A stretch of DNA of 64,000 bases. Origin: an uncultured Clostridia bacterium. GTDB taxonomy: Bacteria; Bacillota; Clostridia; Oscillospirales; Ruminococcaceae. The notes beneath the pieces were generated by a model that was given only the letters and a program-made list of their open reading frames with translations, was not told the origin of the DNA and searched no databases. The position numbers and the translations under genes are program-made. Numbering within the stretch: the stretch's first letter is position 1; the number at the start of each line of letters is the position of its first letter. Shown piece after piece: positions 45,786 to 52,908 of this stretch. The stretch lies in contig CAMNXF010000012.1 in NCBI GenBank assembly GCA_946567425.1, positions 1 through 64,000 of the forward strand, given 5' to 3'.

Positions 45786-46121
45786 ACAGCGAGGATATTT
45801 TCAGCCAGTGCAAATTCCAAGCGGATCGATACTATGGGGCAAGTGAAACAGGCGGCGGCGTGTGAGATCGCGGACAAGCACGACGTTAAGTCCGAGGACG
45901 ATATCGCCAATCTGGAGAAGAGTTTGAAGTTGCTCCAGAGCGAGGTTAAGTCGGTTAAGGCAGAGTTGTCCAACGAGCAATTAAAGCTCAAGCGCGTTTC
46001 AGATTTGATTGCGGCTTATGAGAAAATCGTTGAAGGGAATTACATTGACAGACTTATTAAAGCGCAAAAGAACCTCGCACAAAGCAGGACGGCAGAAGCA
46101 CCTACAATCATTATATCGTAA
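45786..46121 (+). pseudogene. 3' fragment of a MobV relaxase gene
   Basis: An open frame without its own start whose product matches the C-terminal ~100 residues of the ICE relaxase at 52909: RIDTMGQVKQAAACEIADKHDVKS against RLDTMEQVKQAAAREIADKYNVKS, and QLKLKRVSDLIAAYEKIVEGNYID against QLKLKRVSDLITAYENIVEGNYID. The N-terminal relaxase domain is absent, so it is non-functional. It points in the same direction relative to the secreted cassette as the ICE relaxase does, showing this DNA derives from a similar ICE. Homology begins about 45786. Confidence 0.85.
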
Positions 46122-46126
46122 AAAGG

Positions 46127-46168
46127 AAACCCTTTCCAAAAAAATAGTCGATTTTGGAAAGGGTTTTT
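46127..46168 (+). terminator. Rho-independent terminator
   Basis: AAACCCTTTCC and GGAAAGGGTTT enclose an 18-nt A/T-rich loop; TTTTT follows. It mirrors the terminator after the intact ICE relaxase in position. Confidence 0.85.
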
Positions 46169-46483
46169 CAAAACTGAACACGTCACGGATTTTAAAATTT
46201 TTATAGTAAGTGTATAAAGCTAAGTTATCTATTGAAAATGCGTCCCTTTAACAGAAGAAAGATGTCCGCAAATCCTAACGCGTTTGAATAGTTGAATAAG
46301 GTGTGTTTGCATTAATGATCAATGTTCGTCTGTTAGCAGATTTTCTGATACGAATTATAGCCTTGTTTTGCATAAATCCGTATCAAAGTTTATCCACTTC
46401 GATCAAAATGAACACTCTCAATCAAATATGGTATTTAATGCGCTTATTATCAAACATACTGGCATTATCAATTGATGGAGTAA
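46169..46483. other. AT-rich gap, nothing recognised
   Basis: About 315 bases, notably AT-rich. A short plus-strand frame (46303-46506) has no ribosome site and no family resemblance; I see no RNA gene or clear repeat. Probably decayed sequence joining the relaxase fragment to the secreted cassette. Confidence 0.5.
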
Positions 46484-47317
46484 TTAGACGGAGTAATCAA
46501 AAGTGAGCGGCTTTGCAACCGAGTCCTTCATTCCTGAAAGGTTAATTGTTACACCCAATCCATCTTTGGCAATTGTCAACGTGTTGAATAAACTCTGGTT
46601 ATGTACATATTCAACATTTATTGAGGTATGTCGGGTTTTTCCAGAGTAAATGTTTGACCTGGGTTGCAATGTAAACTTCGCAGTTCCTTTTTGAACCGTG
46701 GAAAAATTAGGGGAGCTCCCCATTTTTATGCTATAACCTAAACCACCTTGATTTAGTTGCTCGGGATCGCTTGACGTGTTAGTAACTATCCAATTGGTTT
46801 GATCACCGATTGAAGACGATAAATAATCTGTAGATTGAAATGAATTTGGTTTTAACAAGAAAATCGATGAGTCCCAATTCACCGACACCGCGTCTGTCAA
46901 ACGAAAGAACGGCTTTCCATTATACCATCGGTAATCAACGTACACATCGGTTTCAATTATCCGGAAATATGAGGACGATGTGCTTGATGCATCATATACA
47001 TTAACTTTTGTGATTTTCAACATCATGTCATCGCTGGGAATAACTCCAAGCAATGAAATATCAGACGGATCAGCTGTTTCAGTAAGACTAACGGTTTCTG
47101 TCCCAAGATACTCAACAGTCTTACCGTAGTATGACACATATATATCGTCTATATCCTGAGTTTCCTTATCGTTAAGAAAATCCTCAGGAATGCCTTGCGA
47201 AATTAAGTATTCTATTTTATCTTCCGTAGTAATCTCTACGGTCGATGCGGATACCATTGTAACGTTTACCATTGCCGTCAAAGCAATAGTCAGTAAGAAT
47301 ACGACTAGTTTTCTCAT
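46484..47317 (-). CDS. secreted protein of the IME cassette
   Basis: A 277-aa protein with a signal peptide (MRKLVVFLLTIALTAMVNVTMVSAS, likely cut after SAS or nearby) and no membrane anchor. It has a short helix (EDKIEYLISQGIPEDFLND) followed by beta-rich sequence with Ser/Thr/Tyr and SVNWDSSIFLLKP. I do not recognise the family. ATG at 47317 after GGAGGAAAACA. It is the terminal gene of the leftward cassette (sigma, membrane protein, secreted, small membrane protein, this one), so it is probably a target gene of the sigma factor. AT-rich relative to the ICE core. Confidence 0.6.
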   Translation of the reverse strand: MRKLVVFLLTIALTAMVNVTMVSASTVEITTEDKIEYLISQGIPEDFLNDKETQDIDDIYVSYYGKTVEYLGTETVSLTETADPSDISLLGVIPSDDMMLKITKVNVYDASSTSSSYFRIIETDVYVDYRWYNGKPFFRLTDAVSVNWDSSIFLLKPNSFQSTDYLSSSIGDQTNWIVTNTSSDPEQLNQGGLGYSIKMGSSPNFSTVQKGTAKFTLQPRSNIYSGKTRHTSINVEYVHNQSLFNTLTIAKDGLGVTINLSGMKDSVAKPLTFDYSV

Positions 47318-47475
47318 TGTTTTCCTCCTATATCACAACTTGAAATAATTAACAACAAACCTATAATTCCGATTGCTATGCCAACAAGGAACAAAATACT
47401 CCCTAAATCAAAGGTGGATCCGTTTGAAAGCAAAATTCCAAACAATAGCAATCCAATTCCCAATTTAAACTTCAT
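47314..47475 (-). CDS. 53-aa two-helix membrane protein
   Basis: A small gene, too short for routine calling: start at 47475 with AGGAGGGGATA before ATG, sequence MKFKLGIGLLLFGILLSNG, a short loop (STFDLG), a second helix (SILFLVGIAIGIIGLLLIISS), ending CDIGGKQ. The stop overlaps the next gene's start (AATGAG), so the two are coupled. Its topology (two short helices, basic start) resembles small immunity-type or accessory membrane proteins of secreted-peptide systems. No family assigned. Confidence 0.65.
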   Translation of the reverse strand: MKFKLGIGLLLFGILLSNGSTFDLGSILFLVGIAIGIIGLLLIISSCDIGGKQ

Positions 47476-47522
47476 TATCCCCTCCTAATAATCGAATGTA
47501 TAGACATAGAAGTTTTATACAT

Positions 47523-47969
47523 CTATACAATCTTTTTTTCAGAACTGTAAATGGTTATCGTTTCTTGCCTTCCGTTGTCATTCGTCAGCGTAAAAACAGA
47601 TTTTACACGATATGTCCCATTTTTGAGATTGGACTTAGTGTTGTACAGACAAACAAAGTTGAAGTCTGTGGTTTCTGTCCACGTTGCTCCATTTACATCT
47701 TCCCAAATCCACAAACCCCAGTACTTTTGCAAGGTTTGTGTTACGGTAATGCTTATAGCGTCTGTACCCTTCGCTATGCTTTTACACTCTGCTATTCCGC
47801 CTACAATTTCCAAATTGGATGAACAACTGTTTGTAATCTCATATGCGGGTGAAATTCCGTAGTTTGCAATCGATGTCACAGTTGTTGTGTCAGCATAGGT
47901 AACGACACTAAAATTTGAGCACAAAAGAATTGCTGCTCCAAGCGAAGCTATCTTTTCTTTGAGATGCAT
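47523..47969 (-). CDS. secreted protein, paralogue of 58833-59273
   Basis: A 148-aa exported protein. Signal peptide MHLKEKIASLGAAILLCSNFSVVTYADT with probable cleavage after YAD. The mature part (~120 aa) is beta-rich with TVTQTLQKYWGLWIWEDVNGATWTETT and YRVKSVFTLTNDNGRQETITIYSSEK. Nearly the same layout occurs in the protein at 58833-59273 (TLQKYWGLWFWDSVDGAEWTRTV; YRVKSVFTLTDQNGKSETITVYSSE), so the two are paralogues. ATG at 47969 after GGGAGGAGGAGTTACCG. A shared upstream region suggests common promoter control. Function unknown; could be a secreted effector or toxin-like protein. Confidence 0.7.
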   Translation of the reverse strand: MHLKEKIASLGAAILLCSNFSVVTYADTTTVTSIANYGISPAYEITNSCSSNLEIVGGIAECKSIAKGTDAISITVTQTLQKYWGLWIWEDVNGATWTETTDFNFVCLYNTKSNLKNGTYRVKSVFTLTNDNGRQETITIYSSEKKIV

Positions 47970-48067
47970 CGGTAACTCCTCCTCCCTTTGTATTATTAGG
48001 TTTTTTTCTCCCCTTACTTAATACATCTTTCGAGAAGCGGTTTGGGTAGGTCAAATTATAAAAATTT

Positions 48068-48790
48068 TTAAAGTTTGGTAATATTCAACAAACTCATAGC
48101 GCTGTTTTTATCTAAATCTGCCGAAATTTCAATTATGTAATCTCCATTATCCCAAACAAAAACCGAATTACTTCGCTTATCGCTACTTAAATCAATAAAC
48201 AACCTCATAGTATCGTTTAGCTCAAATTCTTCAAACGTTTTATTTTCGGTGTTGTAATGCGGCGTAAATTCGGATTTTACCCATTGGTTTAGAGTTATGA
48301 TTTGTTTTGTGGAACTGTTTAAATAAAGCGTACAAATGTTAGTTGTCGACGGTATAGTTTCGATCAACTCAAATCCCTCTGGTATGTTGGTTAAAACATA
48401 CTGATACGCTATCGTTTGGGGGCAGTTTTCCAAATTAGCAACAAACAACTGCGTATTATTCTCATAGACCGTTCCGTTAAAATGCTCTGAAACGAATTTA
48501 ACAACAGCGGTTACACAACCTGCAAGCAGCGTCATAAGGATAATGATAAGTGTAGCTATGAGTATACGCTGTTTTAAATTGTATCTTCTTGTCCTATTTT
48601 CGGTTATTGACGGTTTCTGAATTGTTTCGGCATTTCTCAGTTTACGAGCGTTTCTTTCAAATCGAGCAAATATCCTTTTCATAGCTATGCGATGTCGGAG
48701 AGAGGGATTGAAATTGGGCAGGTCATCAGGTACCCCGCACTCAATTTTGTGTACATCAAGCATAATCTCCCTAAGAACATTTTCACTCAT
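48068..48790 (-). CDS. membrane-anchored DUF4367-like protein (candidate anti-sigma factor)
   Basis: A 240-aa protein: a cytoplasmic N-terminus (~1-80) with SLRHRIAMKRIFARFERNARKLR, one membrane helix (ILIATLIIILMTLLAGCVTAVVKF), and an exterior domain resembling DUF4367 (QTIAYQYVLTNIPEGFELIE … NQWVKSEF … DNGDYIIEISADLDKNSAMSLLNI). An N-terminal cytosolic part plus an outer sensing domain next to a sigma gene is the architecture of anti-sigma factors. ATG at 48790 overlaps the sigma gene (AAAGGA 10 nt ahead), hence co-translated. Paralogue of 59375-60085. Confidence 0.72.
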   Translation of the reverse strand: MSENVLREIMLDVHKIECGVPDDLPNFNPSLRHRIAMKRIFARFERNARKLRNAETIQKPSITENRTRRYNLKQRILIATLIIILMTLLAGCVTAVVKFVSEHFNGTVYENNTQLFVANLENCPQTIAYQYVLTNIPEGFELIETIPSTTNICTLYLNSSTKQIITLNQWVKSEFTPHYNTENKTFEEFELNDTMRLFIDLSSDKRSNSVFVWDNGDYIIEISADLDKNSAMSLLNITKL

Positions 48791-49337
48791 TGCACTTGTT
48801 CCTTTCATCAATGAAATTTCTGATGTTTTTTCTTGCCGTTTTCAAATGCCATTTTACCGTTTCACGGGATATTTCCAATTGTTCGGCAATCTCGCTTATT
48901 GACAAACCAGTTATAACGCGCAGCTTGTACACAGTCCGCCTTTGTTCGGGCAACGTGAGTATGTATTTTATCAGTTCCTCGCGGGTATTTTTGGTTATAA
49001 CATCGTCTTCTATTCTCATACTCTCGTCAACTATATCCTCACGCAAATCCTGAAGTTTGCTTGTTCGATAGCTCTCCTTTTTGAACGTACCTATAGCGGT
49101 GTTTCTGACGAGTACGTCAACAAAAGTGACCCTTTCCTCTTTCGGAACATTAAAGAATATTTCGGGCTTATCCGCAATATCCGAAAAAACCTCTTGAATA
49201 ACATCCGCGGCGCTTTCCTCATCATTCACCTTTTGCATAGCTATATACATAAAGCGTTTGTAGTTTTCAGCATAGAAAACTTGTAGTTCATTACGTTGTA
49301 CGTCATCTGTGATAGTTGAAAACGTTATACCAATCAT
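48783..49337 (-). CDS. sigma-70 family (ECF-like) sigma factor of the IME cassette
   Basis: A 184-aa sigma factor. Region 2: FYAENYKRFMYIAMQKVNDEESAADVIQEVFSDIADKPE. Region 4: LPEQRRTVYKLRVITGLSISEIAEQLEISRETVKWHLKTARKNIRNFI (a LuxR/sigma-4 type HTH). It directs RNA polymerase to target promoters. ATG at 49337 follows AGGGGTGAGAATACT; the longer start at 49382 lies in the promoter. The promoter TTGTCA-N17-TATACT (49354-49382) is conserved with that of the sigma gene at 60627. It overlaps the next gene, fitting sigma/anti-sigma coupling. Confidence 0.88.
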   Translation of the reverse strand: MIGITFSTITDDVQRNELQVFYAENYKRFMYIAMQKVNDEESAADVIQEVFSDIADKPEIFFNVPKEERVTFVDVLVRNTAIGTFKKESYRTSKLQDLREDIVDESMRIEDDVITKNTREELIKYILTLPEQRRTVYKLRVITGLSISEIAEQLEISRETVKWHLKTARKNIRNFIDERNKCNE

Positions 49338-49353
49338 AGTATTCTCACCCCTT

Positions 49354-49382
49354 AGTATACAGTATAGCATATTTTTTGACAA
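49354..49382 (-). promoter_or_regulatory. conserved promoter of the IME sigma gene
   Basis: TTGTCA, 17-bp spacer, TATACT on the minus strand, followed by AAGGGGTGAGAAT. It is nearly identical over ~40 bases to 60642-60670. Confidence 0.7.
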
Positions 49383-49392
49383 AATACAATGC

Positions 49393-49550
49393 TTATTTCA
49401 TATTTACAACGAGGCAACCGATTTCATATCCGTTTTGCTCCGTTATTTCAAAGTCTAGTATACACGAAACGCTTATCCCCATGCCGTCCGCAAACAGCAG
49501 CTTGAAGAAAACATCATCAAGCCGCTTGATTGTGCCGATTTTCACAACAA
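49393..49550 (-). pseudogene. 3' fragment of a YolD-like gene
   Basis: The frame on the minus strand encodes KIGTIKRLDDVFFKLLFADG and SCILDFEITE, which match the C-terminal 40 residues of the YolD-like protein at 60720-61127 (KVGTVKRIDEVFFKLLFTDG; SDILDFNITE). The first ~90 residues are missing and the stop is displaced by 14 codons. It lies just upstream of the sigma gene, as in the intact ICE locus, so it marks the right breakpoint of the captured segment, about 49550. Confidence 0.8.
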
Positions 49551-49584
49551 GCAAACATTTTGCAGATGATTGACGCAATGAAAA

Positions 49585-49624
49585 CAGCCCCTTGTCGATT
49601 TTCTCTCGGCAAGGGGTTGTTGTT
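49585..49624 (+). terminator. hairpin near the IME right end
   Basis: CCCCTTGTCGA and TCGGCAAGGGG (one wobble) with a 7-nt loop, then TTGTTGTTT. It insulates the IME from the helicase 3' part or ends transcripts coming from the ICE. Confidence 0.6.
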
Positions 49625-49656
49625 TAGGAACGGTTCTATAATCGGCTTTGTCATAT

Positions 49657-49687
49657 TTGTTGCTGTCCTGCAATCGGCACGCCTGTT
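49657..49687. repeat. IME right end: inverted arm and attR junction
   Basis: The arm TTGTTGCTGTCCTGCAA (49657-49673) is the inverse of the left arm with one mismatch. ATCGGCACGCCTGTT follows and the helicase resumes at 49688. The shared GTT (49685-49687 and 40384-40386) is the likely crossover region. Confidence 0.85.
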
Positions 49688-51550
49688 AGCAACAGTATGG
49701 TCGAATTATACATTATGCAGAGATATCTCCGTCCGTCGCTCTTGGCACAGGCGGGTATGCAGACGTTCGACGATTGGGCGAACACGTTCGGCGAGGTCGT
49801 TTCCAAAGCCGAATTAAAGCCCGCGGGCAACGGTTACAGAACCAAAAAGCGATTTGCCAAATTCAACAATCTGCCCGAGTTAATGGCAATGTATAAGGAA
49901 TTTGCAGATATTCGGACAGCGGATATGCTGAATTTACCTGTTCCCGAAGTAAAGGGCGGCAAGCCCGAAACCATTGTAGCAACTACAAACGACTTTCAGA
50001 AGGCATATATGCAAATTCTCGCGGAACGCTCCGAGGCGGTACATAACGGGAGCGTTGAAGCAACGGTAGACAATATGCTGAAAATAACGGGAGAAGCGCG
50101 TTTGCTCGGATTGGACGCGCGGTGCTTAAATCCCGACGCGGAAAATTATCCCGACAGCAAGGTCAATCTCTGTATCGACAAGGTTATGGAGATATACACC
50201 AGAACGACAGCGCAAAAGGGCGTACAGGCTATCTTCTGCGATATTGCCGTAAACGGCGATAACGAACAGGAGGAACTGACCGACGATAAAAAGAAGAAAA
50301 CGGTCAAGCCGAACGATGAGGGGAAGTTTTCCGTCTACAACTACATTAAGGCTGAACTTATCCGGCGCGGTATTCCCAAAGACGAAATATGTTTCGCGGG
50401 CGACGCGAACACGACAAAACAGCAAAACGAGATGAAGGCTCAGTTACGGTCGGGGACAAAGCGCATAGTCATCGCGTCCACATCAAAACTCGGTACGGGC
50501 GCGAACATTCAGAACAAGCTGGTCGCGCTCCACAACTTGGATATTCCTTGGAAACCGTCCGATTTAGAGCAGCGCGTTGGTCGAATAGTCCGTCAAGGCA
50601 ACGAAAACAGCGCTGTGGAATTGTACAATTATGTTACCAAGGACACGTTTGACGCGTATATGATGAACATAATCGTCACAAAGCAGAAATTCATTTCTCA
50701 GCTTATGAGCGGTGATACCTCGGCGCGTTCCTGTGAGGACGTTGACGAAATGGTTTTGAACTATACCGAAATGCAGGCGTTGGCTACGGGCGATCCGCGT
50801 ATCAAGGAGAAGATAGAACTCGATACGGACGTTGCGCGTTTGAAAATGCTTGAAAGCGAATACTACAACGAGCAGTACAGACTTGACGATACGATTAAGG
50901 ACGCGGAGATCGGCATAAAAAATCTGGAGCATAACATCTCGGCGGCAAAAGCCGATATTGAATTTGCAAAGGAGAACGTGCTGCCAAGCGAGGAATTCAG
51001 AGTTGAAATAAGGGACAAGGTTTTCACGGAACGCAAGGCGGCGGGCGAGGCGCTGCGGCAGGAGGCGGTCGCCTTTCTCGCAAACGATAACGGAACCTTG
51101 CATTTGTCGATTGGAAATTTCCGAGGTTTTGAACTGGCGATTGAAAGAGGTCACGATTATTTAGGCAAGGCGGTTGCCGAGGTTGCCGTTCGGCACGGAA
51201 TAACCTATACCGCTGCTATGGAAATCACGGGCGATATTGGAAACGTTACCCGACTTGAAAATCTTGTAAATGACGGTATCGGTAAGAAACTTGCGGCTAT
51301 GGAGGACAAACTTGTCGTGTTGCAAGGCGATTTAAAGGCGGCTCTTGAAAGCAAAGGCAAACCGTTTGAACACGCGGAGGAACTTGAAACAAAATCGAAG
51401 CGGCTCACTCAGCTTAACCTTGAACTTGAGGTCGGGAAAGCTGACGAGGTTATTATGGACGAGAAGGAAGATGAGGACAGGGATAGTCCAAGACGCGATA
51501 ATCCCGAAAACGACCGCGACAAGCCCAAACCCTCACGCGGCAGACATTGA
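49688..51550 (+). pseudogene. SNF2 helicase, 3' part (split by IME)
   Basis: 620 codons completing the giant helicase. It starts exactly after the IME with SNSMVELYIMQRYLRPSLLAQAGM, the continuation of the GTPV motif. The C-terminal RecA-like lobe then shows IFCDIAVNGDNEQ, IASTSKLGTGANIQNKLVALHNLDIPWKPSDLEQRVGRIVRQGNEN (motifs V-VI with arginine finger), and SQLMSGDTSARSCEDVDEMVLNYTEMQALATGDPRIKEKIELD. A coiled-coil and acidic tail close it. Frame 1 before and frame 2 after the element, with element length 9301 = 3n+1, agree exactly with a restored gene on excision. An ATG at 49697 could allow translation of the fragment alone, but there is no strong ribosome site. Confidence 0.92.
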
Positions 51551-51565
51551 TTTCATTTAACTTAT

Positions 51566-51598
51566 GCCCCCGCCGTTAATTCGGCGGGGGCTGTTTTT
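51566..51598 (+). terminator. Rho-independent terminator
   Basis: GCCCCCGCCG, 6-nt loop, CGGCGGGGGC, TGTTTTT. It follows the helicase gene. Confidence 0.9.
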
Positions 51599-51613
51599 AT
51601 AGGAGGTTTTACT

Positions 51614-52585
51614 ATGTACTATGGTTTTACTGACGAGCAGTTACAAGCCGCCAGAGGTGCAAATCTCGCGGAGTACTTTCAAACTCACGGCTACGACTGT
51701 GAGCTGCGGCGAAATGAGCTGCACGTCAAGGGCTTTGGCGGCTTTTACATAAAAACCGATACCAACGAGTGGTACTGCTTTTCAAAGAGCGGCAAAAACG
51801 GCGGCAGAAACGCCGTAAACTGTTTAATGGAAATGCTCGGAATGGATTTGAAAACCGCTGTTTCCGAGTTGTCGGGCGACTCATACTTTTGTCCGATCTC
51901 CTATGAGCGATATTCCGAACCGCCGCCCAAAAAGCGGGAATTGGATTTGCCCAACCGAGCGGACAATATGAAAAACGTATTTGCTTATCTTTGCGGAACG
52001 CGTAAGATCGACAGCAATATCGTTTACGGTCTGGTATGTGACAGCCTGCTTTATCAAGATAAACGCGGCAACGCCGTTTTTCTCCATAAGAACGAGGACG
52101 GGAAAATCATCGGTGCGGAACTGCAAGGCACGAATACATACAAGCGTTTCAAGGGAGTAGCCGCGGGAACATCGGACAGCTTGTTTGCGGTCAAGATTGG
52201 AACGCCCGACAGAGCCTACGTTTTCGAGAGCGCAATAGATTTGTTGTCGTTCAAAATGCTTGCTAATCAAGATAAAATACAAAACTCCGTTCTTGTATCT
52301 ATGGCGGGGCTAAAGCCGAACAGCCTAAAACCTTTGTCGGAGAACGGATTACGGCTTTATGCCTGTGTGGATAACGACGAGGCGGGTATCAAGTTTACCT
52401 CGGATAACGGCATGATACCCTGCAACAGGATTTTACACGAGAACGGTGTAAAGGATTTCAACGAGCTGCTCCAACTGATAACGCACAATCGAGAAATGGC
52501 GGCGAAAAGCACCGCGCCGCAAAATCAGCCCGACACTCGGAATGAGGTCAAAACCGTTGCTAAAGTAAATCATACTCACCGCTGA
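51614..52585 (+). CDS. DUF3991/TOPRIM primase-like protein
   Basis: A 323-aa protein. The N-terminus has a CHC2-like degenerate fold (HGYDCELRRNELHVKGFGGFYIKTDTNEWYCFSKSGKNGGRNAVNCLMEMLGMDLKTAV). The TOPRIM domain begins RAYVFESAIDLLSF, with the acidic LYACVDNDEAGIKF. Proteins of this family act as ICE primases or DNA-processing nucleases that prime complementary strand synthesis. ATG at 51614 follows TAGGAGGTTTTACT. It lies between helicase and relaxase, the usual place. The Lys/His-rich tail is of no clear function. Confidence 0.85.
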   Translation: MYYGFTDEQLQAARGANLAEYFQTHGYDCELRRNELHVKGFGGFYIKTDTNEWYCFSKSGKNGGRNAVNCLMEMLGMDLKTAVSELSGDSYFCPISYERYSEPPPKKRELDLPNRADNMKNVFAYLCGTRKIDSNIVYGLVCDSLLYQDKRGNAVFLHKNEDGKIIGAELQGTNTYKRFKGVAAGTSDSLFAVKIGTPDRAYVFESAIDLLSFKMLANQDKIQNSVLVSMAGLKPNSLKPLSENGLRLYACVDNDEAGIKFTSDNGMIPCNRILHENGVKDFNELLQLITHNREMAAKSTAPQNQPDTRNEVKTVAKVNHTHR

Positions 52586-52908
52586 ACAAGGGCAAAAATC
52601 CAAAAGCCGTTTCGGGTTTGCTGTGATTTCTTCGGCAAAAATTTTTCTTTCAGAAAGATTTTGCCGGTAAGTTCATTGTGAAGTCCATTTTGGAATTTAC
52701 AATTTTGCCCGACTTTTTTAAGGTTGGACGCGAGGGGTCTTAGGGGATTTCCCCTAACGAAATGTGAGATTGATAAGCTGCGCTTGTCAATCTCACTATT
52801 GAGTATAGTGACATTGACATACACCCTAAAAATTAGCAGCGAAAAAGTCCTTTAAAATAGCAGCGCCTACGGGCAATTTTTTTCAAACTCAAAGAGGGGG
52901 TAACACTT
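52586..52908. other. 323-bp non-coding region holding the candidate ICE oriT
   Basis: It contains a hairpin CGGCAAAA … TTTTGCCG (52633-52666) just after the TOPRIM gene and, nearer the relaxase, three inverted repeats (52740-52810). No CDS. Its position directly upstream of the relaxase is that of a MobV origin of transfer. Confidence 0.5.
52740..52810 (+). other. candidate ICE origin of transfer (MobV type)
   Basis: TTAGGGG-ATTT-CCCCTAA (52740-52757), then GTGAGATTGATAAG/CTTGTCAATCTCAC (52764-52796, one G·U pair, 5-nt loop), then CACTAT-TGAGT-ATAGTG (52794-52810). The TATTGAGT heptamer/octamer also occurs in the IME's hairpin. MobV oriT sites carry exactly such short nested inverted repeats. 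The nick site is not determined. Confidence 0.5.

Larger units (their letters stand above)
40387..49687. mobile_element. 9.3-kb integrative mobilizable element inserted in the ICE helicase gene
   Basis: A 9301-bp element bounded by a serine recombinase end at 40387 and the right arm at 49657-49673. Joining base 40386 to 49688 restores GTPV+SNSM, the conserved helicase motif, in frame, which defines the ends. GTT occurs at both junctions, so the crossover lies within or beside it; the flanks differ (GGAACGCCC left, GGCACGCCT right), telling attB-derived from attP-derived sequence. Content: recombinase, 60-aa protein, MobV relaxase with oriT-like hairpin, three HTH regulators, a relaxase fragment, a sigma/anti-sigma/secreted cassette and a yolD fragment. 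It has mobilization but no channel genes, so it would use the ICE's. Serine-recombinase IMEs targeting SNF2 genes of ICEs are known in streptococci. Confidence 0.92.

Noticed and set aside
45717-46121. Stand-alone 134-aa protein
   Set aside because: Its conserved part is the tail of a MobV relaxase; the first residues come from hairpin DNA, so it is treated as a gene fragment.
46303-46506. 67-aa plus-strand frame
   Set aside because: AT-rich, no ribosome site, overlaps the end of the convergent secreted-protein gene; no support.
49697-51550. Independent 617-aa helicase gene
   Set aside because: It begins in mid-domain without a clear ribosome site, and exact continuity with the GTPV motif shows it is the 3' part of a split gene.
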